A DNA stretch of 64,000 bases, from NCBI RefSeq assembly GCF_905171765.1, contig NC_053392.1, positions 450,466,722 to 450,530,721 on the forward strand. Reading direction: 5' to 3'. The notes under the pieces are model-generated. The model searched no databases, was not told where the DNA came from, and worked only from the letters and a program-made list of their open reading frames with translations. The stretch comes from Bufo bufo. Taxonomy: Eukaryota; Chordata; Amphibia; Anura; Bufonidae. The position numbers were made by a program, and so were the translations under genes. Below, in pieces: positions 1-11,477 of the stretch (position 1 is the first letter of the stretch; each line of letters begins with the position of its first letter).

Positions 1-680
1 GGCATATCTGAAGTCACTCTTGGGCATGCTGAACTTTGCCATGCGAATCATTCCTCAAGGCAGGTCATTCATATCTCGGTTACTAGCCCTTCTCCCCGAT
101 GCAGCCAACAAGACAGTCCAGTTCAATTAGATGCGCAAGCCATGGCAGACTTAGTCATGTGGGATCATTTCCTGTGTCATTGGAATGGAGTCTCCTTTTT
201 TTATTCCAGCCACCAGTAATACTTCCCCTATGGTCTTTTCGGATGCATCCGCCACTACAGGGTTTGCCGCCATTTTTGGCACCCACTGGTTGGCCCGATG
301 AAGTCAGAAAGATTCCTGGGTTCATGCAGACGTCAGCTATCTTCGAACTTTACTGTATTGTAACAGCTGCTCATGCCTGGGGTCACCTATGGTCCCATTC
401 CACTGTTGTCTTCATTTCCGATAACACTACCACAGGATACATTTTATTGAAGGGTAGCTCCAAGTCCCCACACGTCATGTCTCTCGCTAGACGCTTGGTG
501 CAGCTCTCCCTGACTTACAATTTCCGTTATTGCTGTTCGCATATCCGTGGTACCCAAAATATGGTGGCCGACGCCTTGTATCAGGCTGATTTTTCCCTCT
601 TTTCCCAGGTAATGCCGAAAGCACACGCCACAGGGTCCGCAGTCCCACAATTTTCAACCCTGTTTTTGGATTATCCAGCC
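1..680 (+). pseudogene. DIRS-like retrotransposon RT/RNase H fragment
   Basis: Degenerate 3' part of a DIRS-type (tyrosine-recombinase retrotransposon) polymerase, cut by the left window edge. Read in shifting frames it gives the end of the RT thumb (LGMLNFAMRIIPQGRSF near 25-80), an RNase H start (VFSDASATTGFAAIFGTHW near 232-290), and an RNase H end with SDNTTTGYILLKGSSKSP and NMVADALYQADF (420-595). These order and spacing features fit DIRS/Ngaro RNase H and not Gypsy RNase H. At least two frameshifts (near 127 and near 300) and no intact frame. It stops at about 680, where an inverted Gypsy gag fragment begins, so the tyrosine recombinase is absent. Confidence 0.72.
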
Positions 681-1226
681 AAGGCGTTCTTCAGGTTCTC
701 AGACAATCCTTGACAAAATTGACTATGGAGAGCTGGGTCATTCCACTTCGTATCAGTTGCCCACCTCCTAAATTCAGAGCAATAGGATTCACCTGAACGC
801 TCTCCCTGCCACAAGCAACGCAACTTAGATTCGGCCAGGAAAACCCGATCTGGGTAATCGTTGATAAGTCCCAGAGCTCTGAAAAATTCATCTAGGGATT
901 GTGAACCAGTCGGCAAATGGAAAGCCCAAGGCTGAGCGTCACCTTTTAGCAATAAAAAAAAAAATCCCCACTCTCTGACTCTTGTCCCCAGAAGAGCTAG
1001 AACGCAGTCCTAAATATAATTTGCACAATTCCCTGAACCACTGAAAGTTGTCACTTCCCCCAGAAAACCTATCCGGGAGAGCAACCTTTGGTTCGGGGCA
1101 GGCCTGGTTACCGCTGCCAGAACCCACCGCCTGTGGTCTCTGAATTTGTGCAACAGCCATGCGGAGGTCAGCTACCTCCAAAGACAGCCCCTGCATATGA
1201 TTGACCTGAGCAGAAACAGTATCCAT
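678..1226 (-). pseudogene. gag: Gypsy gag fragment, frameshifted
   Basis: Encodes the N-terminal half of a Ty3/Gypsy Gag (capsid-like, particle assembly). The start MDTVSAQVNHMQGLSLEV matches the gag start at 27637, as do PEPKVALPDRFSGGSDNF and QSLDEFFRALGL. An A/T homopolymer at about 953-963 breaks the frame between the two halves; the copy at 27.9 kb has a non-homopolymer sequence there. Truncated at 678, before the CCHC knuckle. Not functional. Confidence 0.8.
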
Positions 1227-1271
1227 AGCTGCAATGATAAAACAAAGGGTAACGGTTTTGGCGGTTGATAA

Positions 1272-2434
1272 TGTCACAGGTTAAGGGAAAGGGAAACCAC
1301 CAAATACACACCACAAATAATATAGACAACAATCTAGGCCACAAAAGCTAAGGGAGAGGAATGGTGACCTCCTAGTAATCCCTAGGCCTTTCCCTAACTC
1401 CTGCCAGTATGAGCAGATCCTGATGGTGGAAATACTCATACATCGTATACCTAAAGCCCTGCTAAAACTGACAAGCCCTAGGATAGGTACCAGGGGATGA
1501 GGCAGCTGGTTCCTTCAAGAATGAAGGAACCTGCGTCTCCCTGAGGCGAGATAATAAGAAACAGCGAAGGCAACAAGTACTTATCTTATAGATGTATGGA
1601 TTAACAGCAGATCAGAGACAAACCAGCACTAGCAACACCAAGCAGAAACTATCAACCGCATGGTCAGCAGTGTGAGGCGGATCTAAATAGAGCCTCATCA
1701 CTGATAACGAGCGGCACCTGAGAAGAGGTGAGATCCTGCCAAACAACAACATACTGTAGCGGGATTAGCTCACGGGACCGCCTTCTCCTGGGATAGACGG
1801 GCGCTATAGGCACATAAAACACAGTCCAGTCCAAGCAAGTATGGTGCAACTGGCCTCAGCCAGTTTTATTGACTTTTGCAGAAAAAGAATTAAACAAAAC
1901 AGTTCAAAACAAATGAAATACCTGGCTGTCTGGCCACTACTTCTAGACAGGCAGTAGTCCCTAACTACATGAAACTGAGCCTTGTGCCCAGCTCCATCAA
2001 CAAAACACACTGTTGTTTTTACTCACACAGCAGAGTTCTTCCCAGGAGCAGAGAGATCAGCTAGTGAGCTGTTTGCCCTTTTATAGCACACTCAGGTTCC
2101 AAGGTGATTAGCCACAGTTACCCTGAATACCTGGAGTGGCTAATTGGAGCAGGGACCCACCCAACTCTCCCTGCTCCAAGCAGCCAGGCCCTTCTAACCA
2201 GGTTTTATAACAAAACCCTTGCAAAGAGAAAACCTAGTTTTCCTTGCTGTCAATTCCCTGGCTGCTTTTTAGAACGTATAGGACAGGAACCTAGGTGAAA
2301 TGTAGACTCCTTCTACCACTTTCCCCCTGGTTCTGTCACAATACATAGAGGAAAACAGAGAGACCTGTCAGATAGCCTCACGTGCAGCAAGTCTATCCTA
2401 TCTTTTCACCTCTCTCACAGAAGGGACCGTGACA
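1272..2434 (-). repeat. LTR of Gypsy family A, interrupted
   Basis: Starts TGTCACGGTCCC at 2434 (reading minus) and ends CCTGTGACA at 1272, the inverted TGTCAC/GTGACA ends expected of an LTR. Without the insertion at 1755-2340 it is about 570 bp and matches the LTR halves at 16987-17256 and 27308-27591. The gag start follows about 45 bp downstream. Confidence 0.78.
1755..2340 (-). mobile_element. Nested solo LTR (second LTR family)
   Basis: A 586-bp block inside the Gypsy A LTR. On the minus strand it begins TGTGACAGAACC and ends CGCTACA. It is flanked by a 4-bp duplication, ATAC at 1751-1754 and 2341-2344. The uninterrupted LTR at 17075-17090 reads straight through this point (ATGTATGTTGTTG). 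Promoter and polyadenylation signals fit minus orientation: TATAAAAGGGC near 2083 and CAATAAAACTGG near 1870. No internal region, so a solo LTR left by recombination. Confidence 0.82.
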
Positions 2435-3213
2435 CTTAGCTTAGCGGAGCAGGCAGATGCAGGAGCCCTTTCTGCTTAGCTAATCCTGGCATAGTACAAT
2501 GGTACAGGGTACCCATATACTATGCCAAGAGTTAGTAATAATCCAGGGAGCACAGGCAGGAGCAGCAATGTGCACTCCTGCCCATACTCACAGCGCTGCT
2601 GCTGCTCATTGATAAAACGTACTCTGTACTCAGTACATCACTGAGTTGTCGGTGGTGCACAGAGAACAGAGTTTTAAGCGCACCAGTGAATGGTGTGCTT
2701 TAGGTAGGAAAAAGAGTAGGAAAAATAGAAAATTAATAAAATATATTAGAGTTAGTTTTATTTGGCCATTAGGGACATAATATTAAAAGCTTAGATAAAG
2801 GTTTAGTTACTCTTTAATTCTAAATATAAACCAAGAACTATTACAGCAAACTCCAAAGAAAACGTAGTTGGTTACCTACCCACCCCTATTGTTTCTGTGC
2901 CTGTTTTGAGAGATGCTTTTTTTTTTTATCTCCAGGCAAGAAGTGGGTCTTTTAAGAGCAAGTGGCATGTCTTAACAGACGGACTCCAGGGGATTAATCA
3001 TTACTGTACGCTGATAGATTTGACATTACCATCTTCTACTATAGATCTCATTGCAGTTTGATCTAGTAACAAGGTGAGCTCCACACTTTCTGGATCCAAC
3101 CTATTAAGACTAAACTGTCCAATTCTGTGACCATCCATTCTATTGATAATGCTGCTATTCACACTGCAGAAGCATGCATTACCTGCTGACTGTATACTTC
3201 AGTCTCTGCCTTA
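2435..3213. other. No recognised feature
   Basis: Unique-looking sequence with no ORF of note. It has short inverted pieces around TGGCATAGTACAATGG/CATATACTATGCCA (2489-2528) that resemble the core of an unclassified palindromic repeat. Confidence 0.4.
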
Positions 3214-3710
3214 GGCCTCTTGTACAAAAAACATTATTTTTTTCCATTTCCGTTCCATTTTTGAGAGTTCCGTTTGCGGTCCGTATGCGGAACCATTCAT
3301 TTCAGTGGCTCCACCAAAAAACCTGAATGAACTCGGTATGCATTCCATTTCCGTATATTCGTTCCGCTAAAGATTAGAACTTCTCCTATTATTGTCCGCA
3401 AATAACGTTACGCGGCTTTATTCAAATCAATGGGTCCGCAAAAAATACAGAATGCATACGGAACACATCTGTATGTCATCGGTTTTTTTTTTGGATCCAT
3501 TCCCACTTTGCCCATGTGTTTACTGTTTAAAAACATTACTGTACATTACAGTAATGATTACTAATTTTAGTAATGGATCGCATAAGCAAACCATCCAGAG
3601 ATTTTTTGAGGAACTACGGAACGGAAACGGAAAGAGAAAACTGAACAACGCATCCGTTAAAAACGTACCGCAAAATACAGAAAAAGACATACCGTCGTGT
3701 GCAAGAGGCC
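3214..3710. mobile_element. Harbinger-type MITE, TTA duplication
   Basis: Terminal inverted repeat GGCCTCTTGTACA on the left and GTGTGCAAGAGGCC on the right, flanked by TTA at 3211-3213 and 3711-3713. The interior has the oppositely oriented 'TTTTTGCGG / CCGCAAAA' and 'ATACGGA' words shared with the other MITEs of the window. Non-coding. The 3-bp TWA duplication points to PIF/Harbinger mobilisation (inference). Confidence 0.72.
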
Positions 3711-3713
3711 TTA

Positions 3714-4585
3714 GAAAGCAATAAAAATGCCCAATCAACCTAGCACGAACCCCCAAAATCACACCAGAGAGAGAGATATAAAAGGGAAACAACACTATTC
3801 CCTATCTCAAATCACCCTTTCTTCCATTTTCTGCAAATAGGTGACCATTTCTCAATTAAATCTGCACTCTGGTAATATATTTTCTAATGGTTGCAAACAG
3901 CTTTAATCAAGTTTACCCAGGCGGATTTTCTTTCAAAATGATTTTTATTGAGGTTTTTCAGGATATCTTACAAACAAACATTTGTATGTTTTTATGTAAA
4001 CAGGGCTGGAGTTGTTGGCTACCAAGACGAATTTTATGGGAACATCTATAGATAACTATTTTCTGACTATTATAAATCTAGTCAAGAAAAGGGTTCTAGA
4101 GACCAAATTCTTTTTATATCAGCATAGATAGATACCCTGTACACAGTTTCAATATTATAAGGCATGATAGTTCCTATTTCAATAACATCCGTCCAAAATA
4201 ATTGTACCTTGAAATAAAATCAACCATTCAGTGAGTACATCGAGAACGGTTGCCATTGTTTCAGCAATACAGTATTGGAGCATAATAAAGCTGATGTATT
4301 GAACTAAACAGCAGCAATGTATGATTAGTATTCATAGAAACCTTTTTAATACTTCTGTAAATGTGAACCTATATCTCCTGATAAAGCAAATGAACCACTT
4401 TTTCCCATCGTTTCACCATGCTTTCACTAATTTTCTCTAACAAATACTAGTCTAGGAATAATACCTGAATATCCATAACATGGTAATTACATACTGTAAA
4501 AAACAACTTTTCCATAGATTGTTTAACCCATTCAAGACCAAGCCAGTTTTCACCATAAGGACAAAGCCATTTTTTTATTTATTTC
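3714..4585. other. AT-rich stretch, nothing recognised
   Basis: No ORF, inverted repeat or known terminus seen. Base composition is AT-rich with short homopolymers. Confidence 0.4.
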
Positions 4586-4863
4586 AGTTTTATACAATAA
4601 AAGCATGTTTTTATTGTGTCACCATTTTCTGAAAGCTATATATTTTTTTTCTTCTGCCGATCGTCTTGTGTAGGGGCTAATTTTTTTTGCGGAAAGAGTC
4701 AAAGTTTTTATAGGTACCATTTTTTTTGCTCACTCAATATTACACTTTATGTGGCAAAGTGACCAAAAAATTTGTTGTTTTTATTATTATTATTTTTTTT
4801 ATGGAATTCACCTTAGGGGTAAGATCATGTGATATTTTTATAGAGCAGGTTGTTACGGACGTG

Positions 4864-5387
4864 GTAAAACCAAAACCTCCCCAAAAAAATTCTACACACT
4901 ACCACACATAAAAGTACAAGCATTGCATCTTTAGTGAAATAAATATATATCAAAAACAATCACAAACAATTGCAGGAAATACTGGAATGAAGAATACAAA
5001 GATCCCCCAAAATTGAGATACAATGGTCAATTATAAAAGGATTAAACCACACATTTGGTGGAAATAGTATAAATAGATGGAAAACCCATCTATGTCCCGT
5101 GTGATCTCCCAATTAATGAACAATCCAATCACAAGCAATAAAAAATAATACTGATGAAAATATAAAAAAATATATATGTATAATATGATTGTTGATAGGT
5201 AATCCTACACCGTGGTACATCCACTTATTATGTGTTATATAAACCAACATACAAAACCTTGCCAATGAAATGGAGTGAAAAGCAAATAAGGAGATCAGAC
5301 GGCCATAGTAGAAAGATCTGATTGACCATCAGTAGAGTAATGAACTCAAGTCTACAATGGGGCTATTATGTAAACAATTGTAGATAC
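4864..5387. other. Unclassified insert in tandem unit 1
   Basis: Compared with the other units, which read ..GACGCAGAGATACC.., unit 1 breaks after GACGTGG and resumes at AGATACCTAATATG about 520 bp later. The insert is AT-rich, has no ORF, and its ends show no obvious inverted repeat. Confidence 0.5.
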
Positions 5388-5422
5388 CTAATATGTCTAC
5401 TTTTTTATGTATTTCAGCTTTA

Positions 5423-7309
5423 GGCCTCATGCACACGACCGTTGTGTGCATCCGAGGCCGTTGTGCCGTTTTCCGGGAAAATGCACCATTTTGCAGCCGC
5501 ATCCGTGATCCGTGTTTCCTGTCCGTCAAAAAAATAGGACCTGTCCTATTTTTTTGACGAACAACGGTTAACGGACCCATTCAAGTCAATGGGTCCGTGA
5601 AAAAACACGGATGCACACAAGATTGGCATCCGCGTCCGTGGTCCATGGCCGTAGGCTACTTTCACACAGACGGATCCGCAGATCCGTCTGCATAAAAACT
5701 TTTTCAGAGCTGAGTTTTCACTTTGTGAAAACTCAGATCCGACAGTATATTCTAACACAGAGGCGTTCCCATAGTGATGGGGACGCTTCTAGTTAGAATA
5801 TACTTTGAACTGTGTACATGACTGCCCCCTGCTGTCTGGCAGCACCCGATCTCTTACAGGGGGCTGTGATCCGCACAATTAACCCCTCAGGTGCTGCACC
5901 TGAGGGGTTAATTGTGCGTATCATAGCCCCCTGTAAGAGATCATGTGCTGCCAGGCAGGAGGGGCACACCCCCTCCCTCCCCAGTTTTAAATTCGGTGGT
6001 GGCCAGTGGGCCCCCCCTCCCTCCCTTGTATTTAACACATTGGTGGCCAGTGCGGCCGGCCCCCCTCCCTCCCCTGTAGTACTGTAGATTAATTGGGGGC
6101 CAGTGGGCCCCCCCTCCTAATTAAAATCTCCCCCCCTATCATTGGTGGCAGCGGAGAGTACCGATCGGAGTCCCAGTTTAATTGCTGGGGCTCCAATCGG
6201 TAGCCATGGCAACCAGGATGCTACTGCAGTCCTGGTTGCCATGGTTACTTAGCAATTTTTAAAAGCATTATACTTACCTGCGAGCTGCGATGTCTGTGTC
6301 CGGCCGGGCGCTCCTCCTACTGGTAAGTGACAGGTCTGTGCTATAAGCAATGCGACGCACAGACCTTTAGGAGGAGCGCCCGGCCGGTCACAGACATCGC
6401 AGCTCGCAGGTAAGTATAATGCTTCTAAAAATTGCTAAGTAACCATGGCAACCAGGACTGCAGTAGCGTCCTGGTTGCCATGGTTACCGATCGGAGCCCC
6501 AGCGATTAATCTGGGACTCCGATAGGTACTCTCCGCTGCCACCAATGATAGGGGGGAGATATTAATTAGGAGGGGGAGGGAGGGGGGGGCCCACTGGCCA
6601 CCAATGAATCTACAGTACTACAGGGGAGGGAGAGGGGGCCGGCCGCACTGGCCACCAATGTGTTAACTACAGGGTAGGGAGGGGGGGCCGGCCGTACTGG
6701 CCACCAATGTGTTAAATACAGGGGAGGGAGGGGGGGCCGCACTGGCCACCAATGAGTTAAATACAGGGGGGAAGGGGGGGTCTGCCCCCTGCTGCCTGGC
6801 AGCACCTGCCAGTCAGCAGGGGGCAGTCATGTACACAGTTCTTTTAGTATATTCTAACCTGAAGCGTCCCCATCACCATGGGAATGCCTCTGTGTTAGAA
6901 TATACTGTCAGATCTGAGTTTCACGATCTAACTCAAATCCGATGGTATATTCTAACATAGAGGCATTCCCATGGTGATGGGGACGCTTCAAGTTAAAATA
7001 TACCATCGGATTGGAGAAAACTCTGATCCGATGGTATAAAGGACTCCTGACTTTACATTGAAAGTCAATGGGGGACGGATCCGTTTGCAATTGCACCATA
7101 TTGTGTCAACGTCAAACGGATCCGTCCCCATTGACTTGCATTGTAATTCAGGACGGATCAGTTTGGCTCCGCACGGCCAGGCGGACATCAAAACGACTTT
7201 TTTTTCATGTCCGTGGATCCTCCAAAAATCAAGGAAGACCCACGGATCACGGACCTACGGACCCCGTTTTTGCGGACCTTAAAAAAAAACCGGTCGTGTG
7301 CATGAGGCC
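5423..7309. mobile_element. Composite Harbinger-type MITE with long palindrome inside
   Basis: Ends GGCCTCATGCACACGACCG (5423) and CGGTCGTGTGCATGAGGCC (7309) are perfect inverted repeats, flanked by TTA (5420-5422 and 7310-7312). The target is the TTTCAG.TTTACAC junction of the tandem array, so the empty site can be read in neighbouring units. The interior from about 5653 is a second repeat (start GGCTACTTTCACACAGACGG) built round the 1.2-kb palindrome 5728-6917. Non-coding. Confidence 0.75.
5728..6917. repeat. Long palindrome, ~600-bp arms
   Basis: The left arm (5728 to about 6337) and right arm (about 6345-6917) are reverse complements with indels; the centre lies near CTATAAGCAATGCGACG (6341-6357). 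Arms share ATGGCAACCAGGA, TAAGTATAATGCTT and AGGAGGAGCGCCCGGCCGG. The right arm carries extra copies of a ~57-bp G-rich unit (CACTGGCCACCAATG, 6590-6775). The left arm alone carries a second hairpin (5839-5950) whose core is GCACAATTAACCCCTCAGG and its complement. Confidence 0.75.
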
Positions 7310-7649
7310 TTACACAATAAAAGCATTTTTGAAAAATAAAATCATGTTTTAGCATCTCCATTTTCTGAAAGCCATAATTTTTTTTTTTTTTAATGTTGGC
7401 GATTGTTTTATGTAGGGGCTCATTTTTTTGGAGGAAGAGATGATTGGTACTTTTTTTGATCGCCTGGTATTACACTTTTTGTGATGAAAGGTGACAAAAA
7501 AAATTAGATTTTTTGCACAGTTTAATTTTTTTTTATGGTTTTCACCTTAGGGGTTAGGTCATAATAATATTTTCATAGAGCAGCTCATTACAGACACAGA
7601 GATACCTAATATGTCTACTTTTTTAAAATTTATTTCAGTTTTACGCTTA

Positions 7650-7865
7650 GGGGCGCTTCCGTGGGGTTTCGTCCCGTACTTCCGTTCCACGAAAAGATAG
7701 AACATGTCCTATCTTTTTTGCGGAACGGGCGGATCGCGGCCCTATTAAAGTGAATGGGTCCGAAATCTGCTGCGGCTGCCAAACGGGTGGAGTTCATGCA
7801 TTGAGGCCCATATTTTGCGGGCCGCAGCACGGCCACGGGGCGCACACGTTCGTGTGCAGGAGGCC
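7650..7865. mobile_element. Short Harbinger-type MITE
   Basis: 216 bp, flanked by TTA (7647-7649 and 7866-7868). The right end GTGTGCAGGAGGCC matches the shared MITE terminus; the left end GGGGCGCTTCCG is diverged. It contains the family word AGATAGAACATGTCCTATC. Sits at the unit 2/3 border of the tandem array. Confidence 0.6.
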
Positions 7866-8645
7866 TTACCCTAACCCCTTCCCTTCAGCTCATGACCCTT
7901 TGGCTGCCCCCCCTCTTGCCCGTACCTGGTGCTGCCTGAGGCGATTGCCTCACCTGGCCTCACTGGGGGTTCACCCCTATTTACACTATAAAAGCATTTT
8001 TGAAGAAAAAAAAACGTTTTAGTGTCTCCATTTTCTGAAAGCCATATTTGTTTTTTATCGTTTGGGCAATTGTCTTATGTAGGGATTAATTGTTTGTGGG
8101 AAGAGATTATGGTTTGATTGGTACTATATTGGGGTACATATGTGTTTTTGATCACTTGGAATTACACTTTTTGTGATGAAGGTGACAAAAAGGTATTTTT
8201 GGCACAGTTTTATTTTATTTAATTTTTTTCACGTCATTCACTTGAGAGGGTAGATCATGTGATATTTTTATAGAGCAGGTCATTACTGACGCAGAGATAC
8301 CTAATGTTTACTTATTTTCAATTTATTTCAGGTTTACACTATAAAAGCATTTTTTAAGAAAAAAATCATGTTTTAGTGTCTCCATTTTCTGAAAGCCATA
8401 TTTTTTTTATCTTTTGGGCGATTGTCTTATGTATGGGCTCATTTTTTGCGGGAAGAGATGACGGTTTGTTCAGTACCATTTTGGGGTTCATATGTCTTTT
8501 TGATTGCTTGGAATTACACTTTTTGCGATGTAAGATGACAAAAAAAATGGCATTTTTTTTTTTTTTTTTACGGCATTTACCTGAGGTGGTAGATTATGTG
8601 ACATTTGCATAGAGCATGTCTTTTTTTTTTTTTTAAATACAGTTT

Positions 8646-8866
8646 TACGGTGAGGGGGCTTTTTTTTAAATATGAAACTTATTTTTTTTTTATTATTAAC
8701 TTATGTTTTTCCCACTGTGGGACTTCATCTTTTCAGGGTTTGATCCCTGTTTCAATTCAGTACAATACATTCTGACGCTGACAGTTGCATAGGAGACCTT
8801 CTGTAGCTGTCACCACAGCGCGGAGGGGCCAATGGAGTCAGAGAGAGCCCCCTCCCTCTGTAAACC
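8646..8866. other. Short spacer, nothing recognised
   Basis: T-rich end of the tandem array followed by a GGGAGGGGGC-like stretch; no ORF and no terminal repeat seen. Confidence 0.35.
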
Positions 8867-9395
8867 TGTTACGGACACTGCGTCGACAGGTGCCAGGAGA
8901 TCAGAGAGACTGGCAACACGTGGGTTAATCTGAATGGTTCCTTGTGGATCATTTGTGTCTGTGTTGTTTTGGTAATGACCACACCTCTGGCAGGTGTTGT
9001 TGGTTGGGTCATTTAACTTCCCCTATTTATTACTGTTTACCCCTTTTGAGGGGTGCGGTTTATAACTTCAATTTCTGGACTCTGGACTCTGGACTAACTG
9101 GTTGTTGGATTTTAGTTGAGCTCCTGGCGCTGCCTTTACTCCACGTGAAGTTAAGTGTCGTTTTCCCTATTTGTATTTTGCTTGTTGTATTTCCCTGTCT
9201 TTTGTATCTAGGTCTGAGGGAGACTCCTGTTCATCCTTCTGGTGGAGGAATAGGTTGTCTCAAGTCCTGTCACTATACCAGGGCCCTACAGGGTGTGTTA
9301 GGCGTCTAGGTTACTGTATATGAACTTTGGGAAGTGAAGGGGTTAAAGGGAGTCACCTCCCCCAAGCCCTATCAAGTGCAGTAATACATCAGTAG
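8867..9395 (+). repeat. Probable Gypsy-type LTR fragment
   Basis: Begins TGTTACGGACACTGCG. Its second half (TCTGAGGGAGACTCCTGTTC .. GGTGGAGGAATAGGTTGTC .. CCAGGGCCCTACAGGGTG) parallels the 3' half of the LTR at 27010-27120 (GAGACTCTTGTTCGTCC .. GGAGGAACAGGTCGTC .. CCAGGGCCACCCTGAGGG). TGGACTCTGGACTCTGGACT is a small tandem repeat within it. I cannot find the 3' end or a target duplication, so the right border is approximate. Confidence 0.5.
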
Positions 9396-9493
9396 TTTGC
9401 AGACACACAGCAGGGGAACAGGGGTGAGCACGGACAAATGTACACCTGTGAACGGCTCCAGCCTCCTCATAGGATGCCTCTGATCAACTCTTA

Positions 9494-10387
9494 AGCCCCT
9501 TTCACACGGGCGAGTATTCCGCGCGGATGCGATGCGTGAGTTGAATGCATTGCACCCGCACTGAATAACGACCCATTCATTTCTATGGGGCTGTTCACAT
9601 GAGCAGTGATTTTCACGCATCACTTGTGCGTTACGTGAAAATCGCAGCATGCTCTATATTCTACGTTTTTTAAGCAGCGCAGGCCCCATAGAAGTCAATG
9701 GGGTTGCGTGAAAATCGCAAGCATCCGCAAGCAAGTGCGGATGCGGTGCGATTTTCATGCATGGTTGCTAGGTGACAGTCTATTCACTGTATTATTTTCC
9801 CTTATAACATGGTTATAAGGGAAAATAATAGCATTCTGAATACAGAATGCTTAGTAGGTGATCAATTGAGGGTTAAAAAAAAATTAACTCACCTTCTCCT
9901 CTTGTTCGCGTAGTTCCCGGTCTCTTCTTTACTTCTTAAAAGATAAACTACCGGCTAGGACCTGTGGTGACATCAGATCACATGTGATTGGAGCATGTGA
10001 TCTGACATCACCAAAGGTCCTTTAGCCCACAGCTCATCATTAAAGAAATAAAGAAGAGACCGGGAACTACGCGAACAAGAGGAGAAGGTGAGTTAATTTT
10101 TATTTATTTTTTTTAACCCTCAATTGATCACCTACTAAGCATTCTGTATTCAGAATGCTATTATTTTCCTTTATAACCATGTTATAAGGGAAAATAACAA
10201 CATCTACACAACACCTAACCCAAGCCCGAACTTATGTGAAGAAATTCGGGTTTGGGTACCAAACATGTGTGATTTTTCTCATGCGAGTGCAAAACGCATT
10301 ACAATGTTTTGCACTCGCGCTGAAAAATCGCGGGTGTTCCCGCAACGCACGCACACATTTTCCCGCAACGCCCGTGTGAAAGAGGCC
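9494..10387. mobile_element. Palindromic MITE, TTA duplication
   Basis: About 890 bp flanked by TTA (9491-9493 and 10388-10390). Termini AGCCCCTTTCACACGGGCG and CGCCCGTGTGAAAGAGGCC are inverted. Inner arms are also inverted: CTTATAACATGGTTATAAGG, TTAGTAGGTGATCAATTGAG and CGCGTAGTTCCCGGTCTCTT each recur as reverse complement about the centre near 9985. Non-coding; PIF/Harbinger-like by its 3-bp TWA target. Confidence 0.75.
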
Positions 10388-10859
10388 TTAGAAGAACTGC
10401 TTGGTAAAGTCTGGGTGTCGGAGAGTGGAGGCTGAAGAGAAAGTCTGCTTAAGGACTTGAAGGCAGATTTGGGCTCATTTTCAAAATGACCATGTGCCTA
10501 AGTCCATAGAGAAGAGCAGTATTTGTGGAAGCAGGAATATTGCAGCCCTCAACCAGTATATTGTGGAAGCAGGTATATCAAACCTCTTAATCAGTATTTT
10601 GTGGAAGCAGGCATATCGCAGGCCTCAATCAATATTTGGTGGAAACAGGTATATCAAACCCACAGGTTTATGAGCCATACAGCATTTTCTGGGACTCGCC
10701 AATTATTACAGACAGTTTATTCCACATTTTTCTACAACACTTATTTGCGCTCTTACTCATATTCCCAGATTATGGTCCTCTGAGCCCAAATCTGCCTTGC
10801 AGCCCCAGAGAAGGCTTTCAGTGTATTCCTCTCTGTCTTCACTGCACCTTCTTAGGAAA

Positions 10860-11477
10860 ATGGAAGGCTTTCCACTAGGAAGGGGCAAAAAATATACGGA
10901 ATGTAGTGAAGACAGTCTCCCTATTGACGACTTGTGCGAGAGCAGGCACTGTTTGGGCTGCCCAAAGGAGAAGGTTAAGGGGGAGGCTGGGGTCCCCATG
11001 CATAGCTTTGTTGGTGGTGGAAATAGTGGCACCACTGTATTGGCAGTAGGGGCAGTGACAGTTGCAGTCAGGGCATATGAAGAGCAGGGAAAGGGGGCTA
11101 AGGAGCCCGCCATGATATCTCAGTCTGATAAAAGTGGCAGGGAGGGTAAGAAATCTGATGACAATTGTGTGTTGGACAGGACCTGGGAGCTATATCGGGG
11201 TACTGAGGAGGAGACAACATTAAAGGAGGAGGATGATTGCCGCAGCAGCAGCAATAAAGAGCAGAGACACTTTATCTCCCAGAGAACTTCCAGGGCAGTG
11301 TCTGCTTCAGGAACTGGTGATGCCGCTGACACTCTGGGTGTATTATGCCAAAAATGTGCCAGAACTAAGCCAAGCTGTGCTGCTTCTAGCTCTGCGCACA
11401 CAAAACCAAGGCCATGTACAAGACCATATGGCAATGTCCGCCCGTGCCATATTCTTTTGTATTGCGCCGAACTTTGA
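10860..11477 (+). other. Unrecognised open reading frame, 205 codons
   Basis: Open from the ATG at 10860 to the TGA at 11475. The product is hydrophilic and charge-rich in the middle (TLKEEDDCRSSSNKEQ) with a Cys-rich end (CQKCARTKPSC). No domain recognised, no signal peptide or membrane segment. It lies between the inverted repeat arms at 10481-10660 and the hAT 5' region, and its last ~50 bases overlap sequence shared with the hAT fragment at 39380-39430. The opposite strand is also open over 11120-11482, so chance openness is possible. Most likely a piece of a hAT-like element. Confidence 0.25.

Larger units (their letters stand above)
678..2434 (-). mobile_element. Gypsy family A fragment: 5' LTR plus partial gag
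   Basis: Minus-strand 5' end of a Gypsy element of the same family as the one at 16987-34167. It consists of an LTR (1272-2434, with a nested insertion) followed by the gag start. The interior is cut at about 680 at the junction with the DIRS remnant, so pol and the 3' LTR are missing. The gag text and the LTR text both align by eye with 27308-28190 and 33690-34167. Confidence 0.8.
4586..8645. repeat. Tandem array of four diverged ~350-bp units
   Basis: The same sentence recurs four times: TTTCAG..TTTATAC.ATAAAAGCAT, then CCATTTTCTGAAAGCCATA, then TTATGTAGGGGCT, then a GATCAC-like word followed by ATTACACTTTTTGTGATG, ending GAGCAGGTCATTAC..ACGCAGAGATACCTAAT. Units begin near 4586, 7313, 7985 and 8337. 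Unit 1 is split by an unclassified insert (4864-5387); MITEs sit at the unit 1/2 and unit 2/3 borders (5423-7309 and 7650-7865). Spacing of the two uninterrupted units is about 352 bp. Non-coding; family not recognised. Confidence 0.7.

Noticed and set aside
99..350. First half of the open frame at 99-713 as protein
   Set aside because: The DIRS text here is in other frames (LDAQAMADLVMWDHFL from about 128); only the later half of that frame is real.
5812..6087. Open frames of 80-94 codons on both strands in the composite MITE
   Set aside because: Produced by G+C-rich inverted repeats; peptides such as those ending in APPPSLVFN are translations of the ~57-bp unit.
10797..10859. Upstream extension of the unknown 205-codon frame
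   Set aside because: It would begin at TTG; the first ATG is at 10860.
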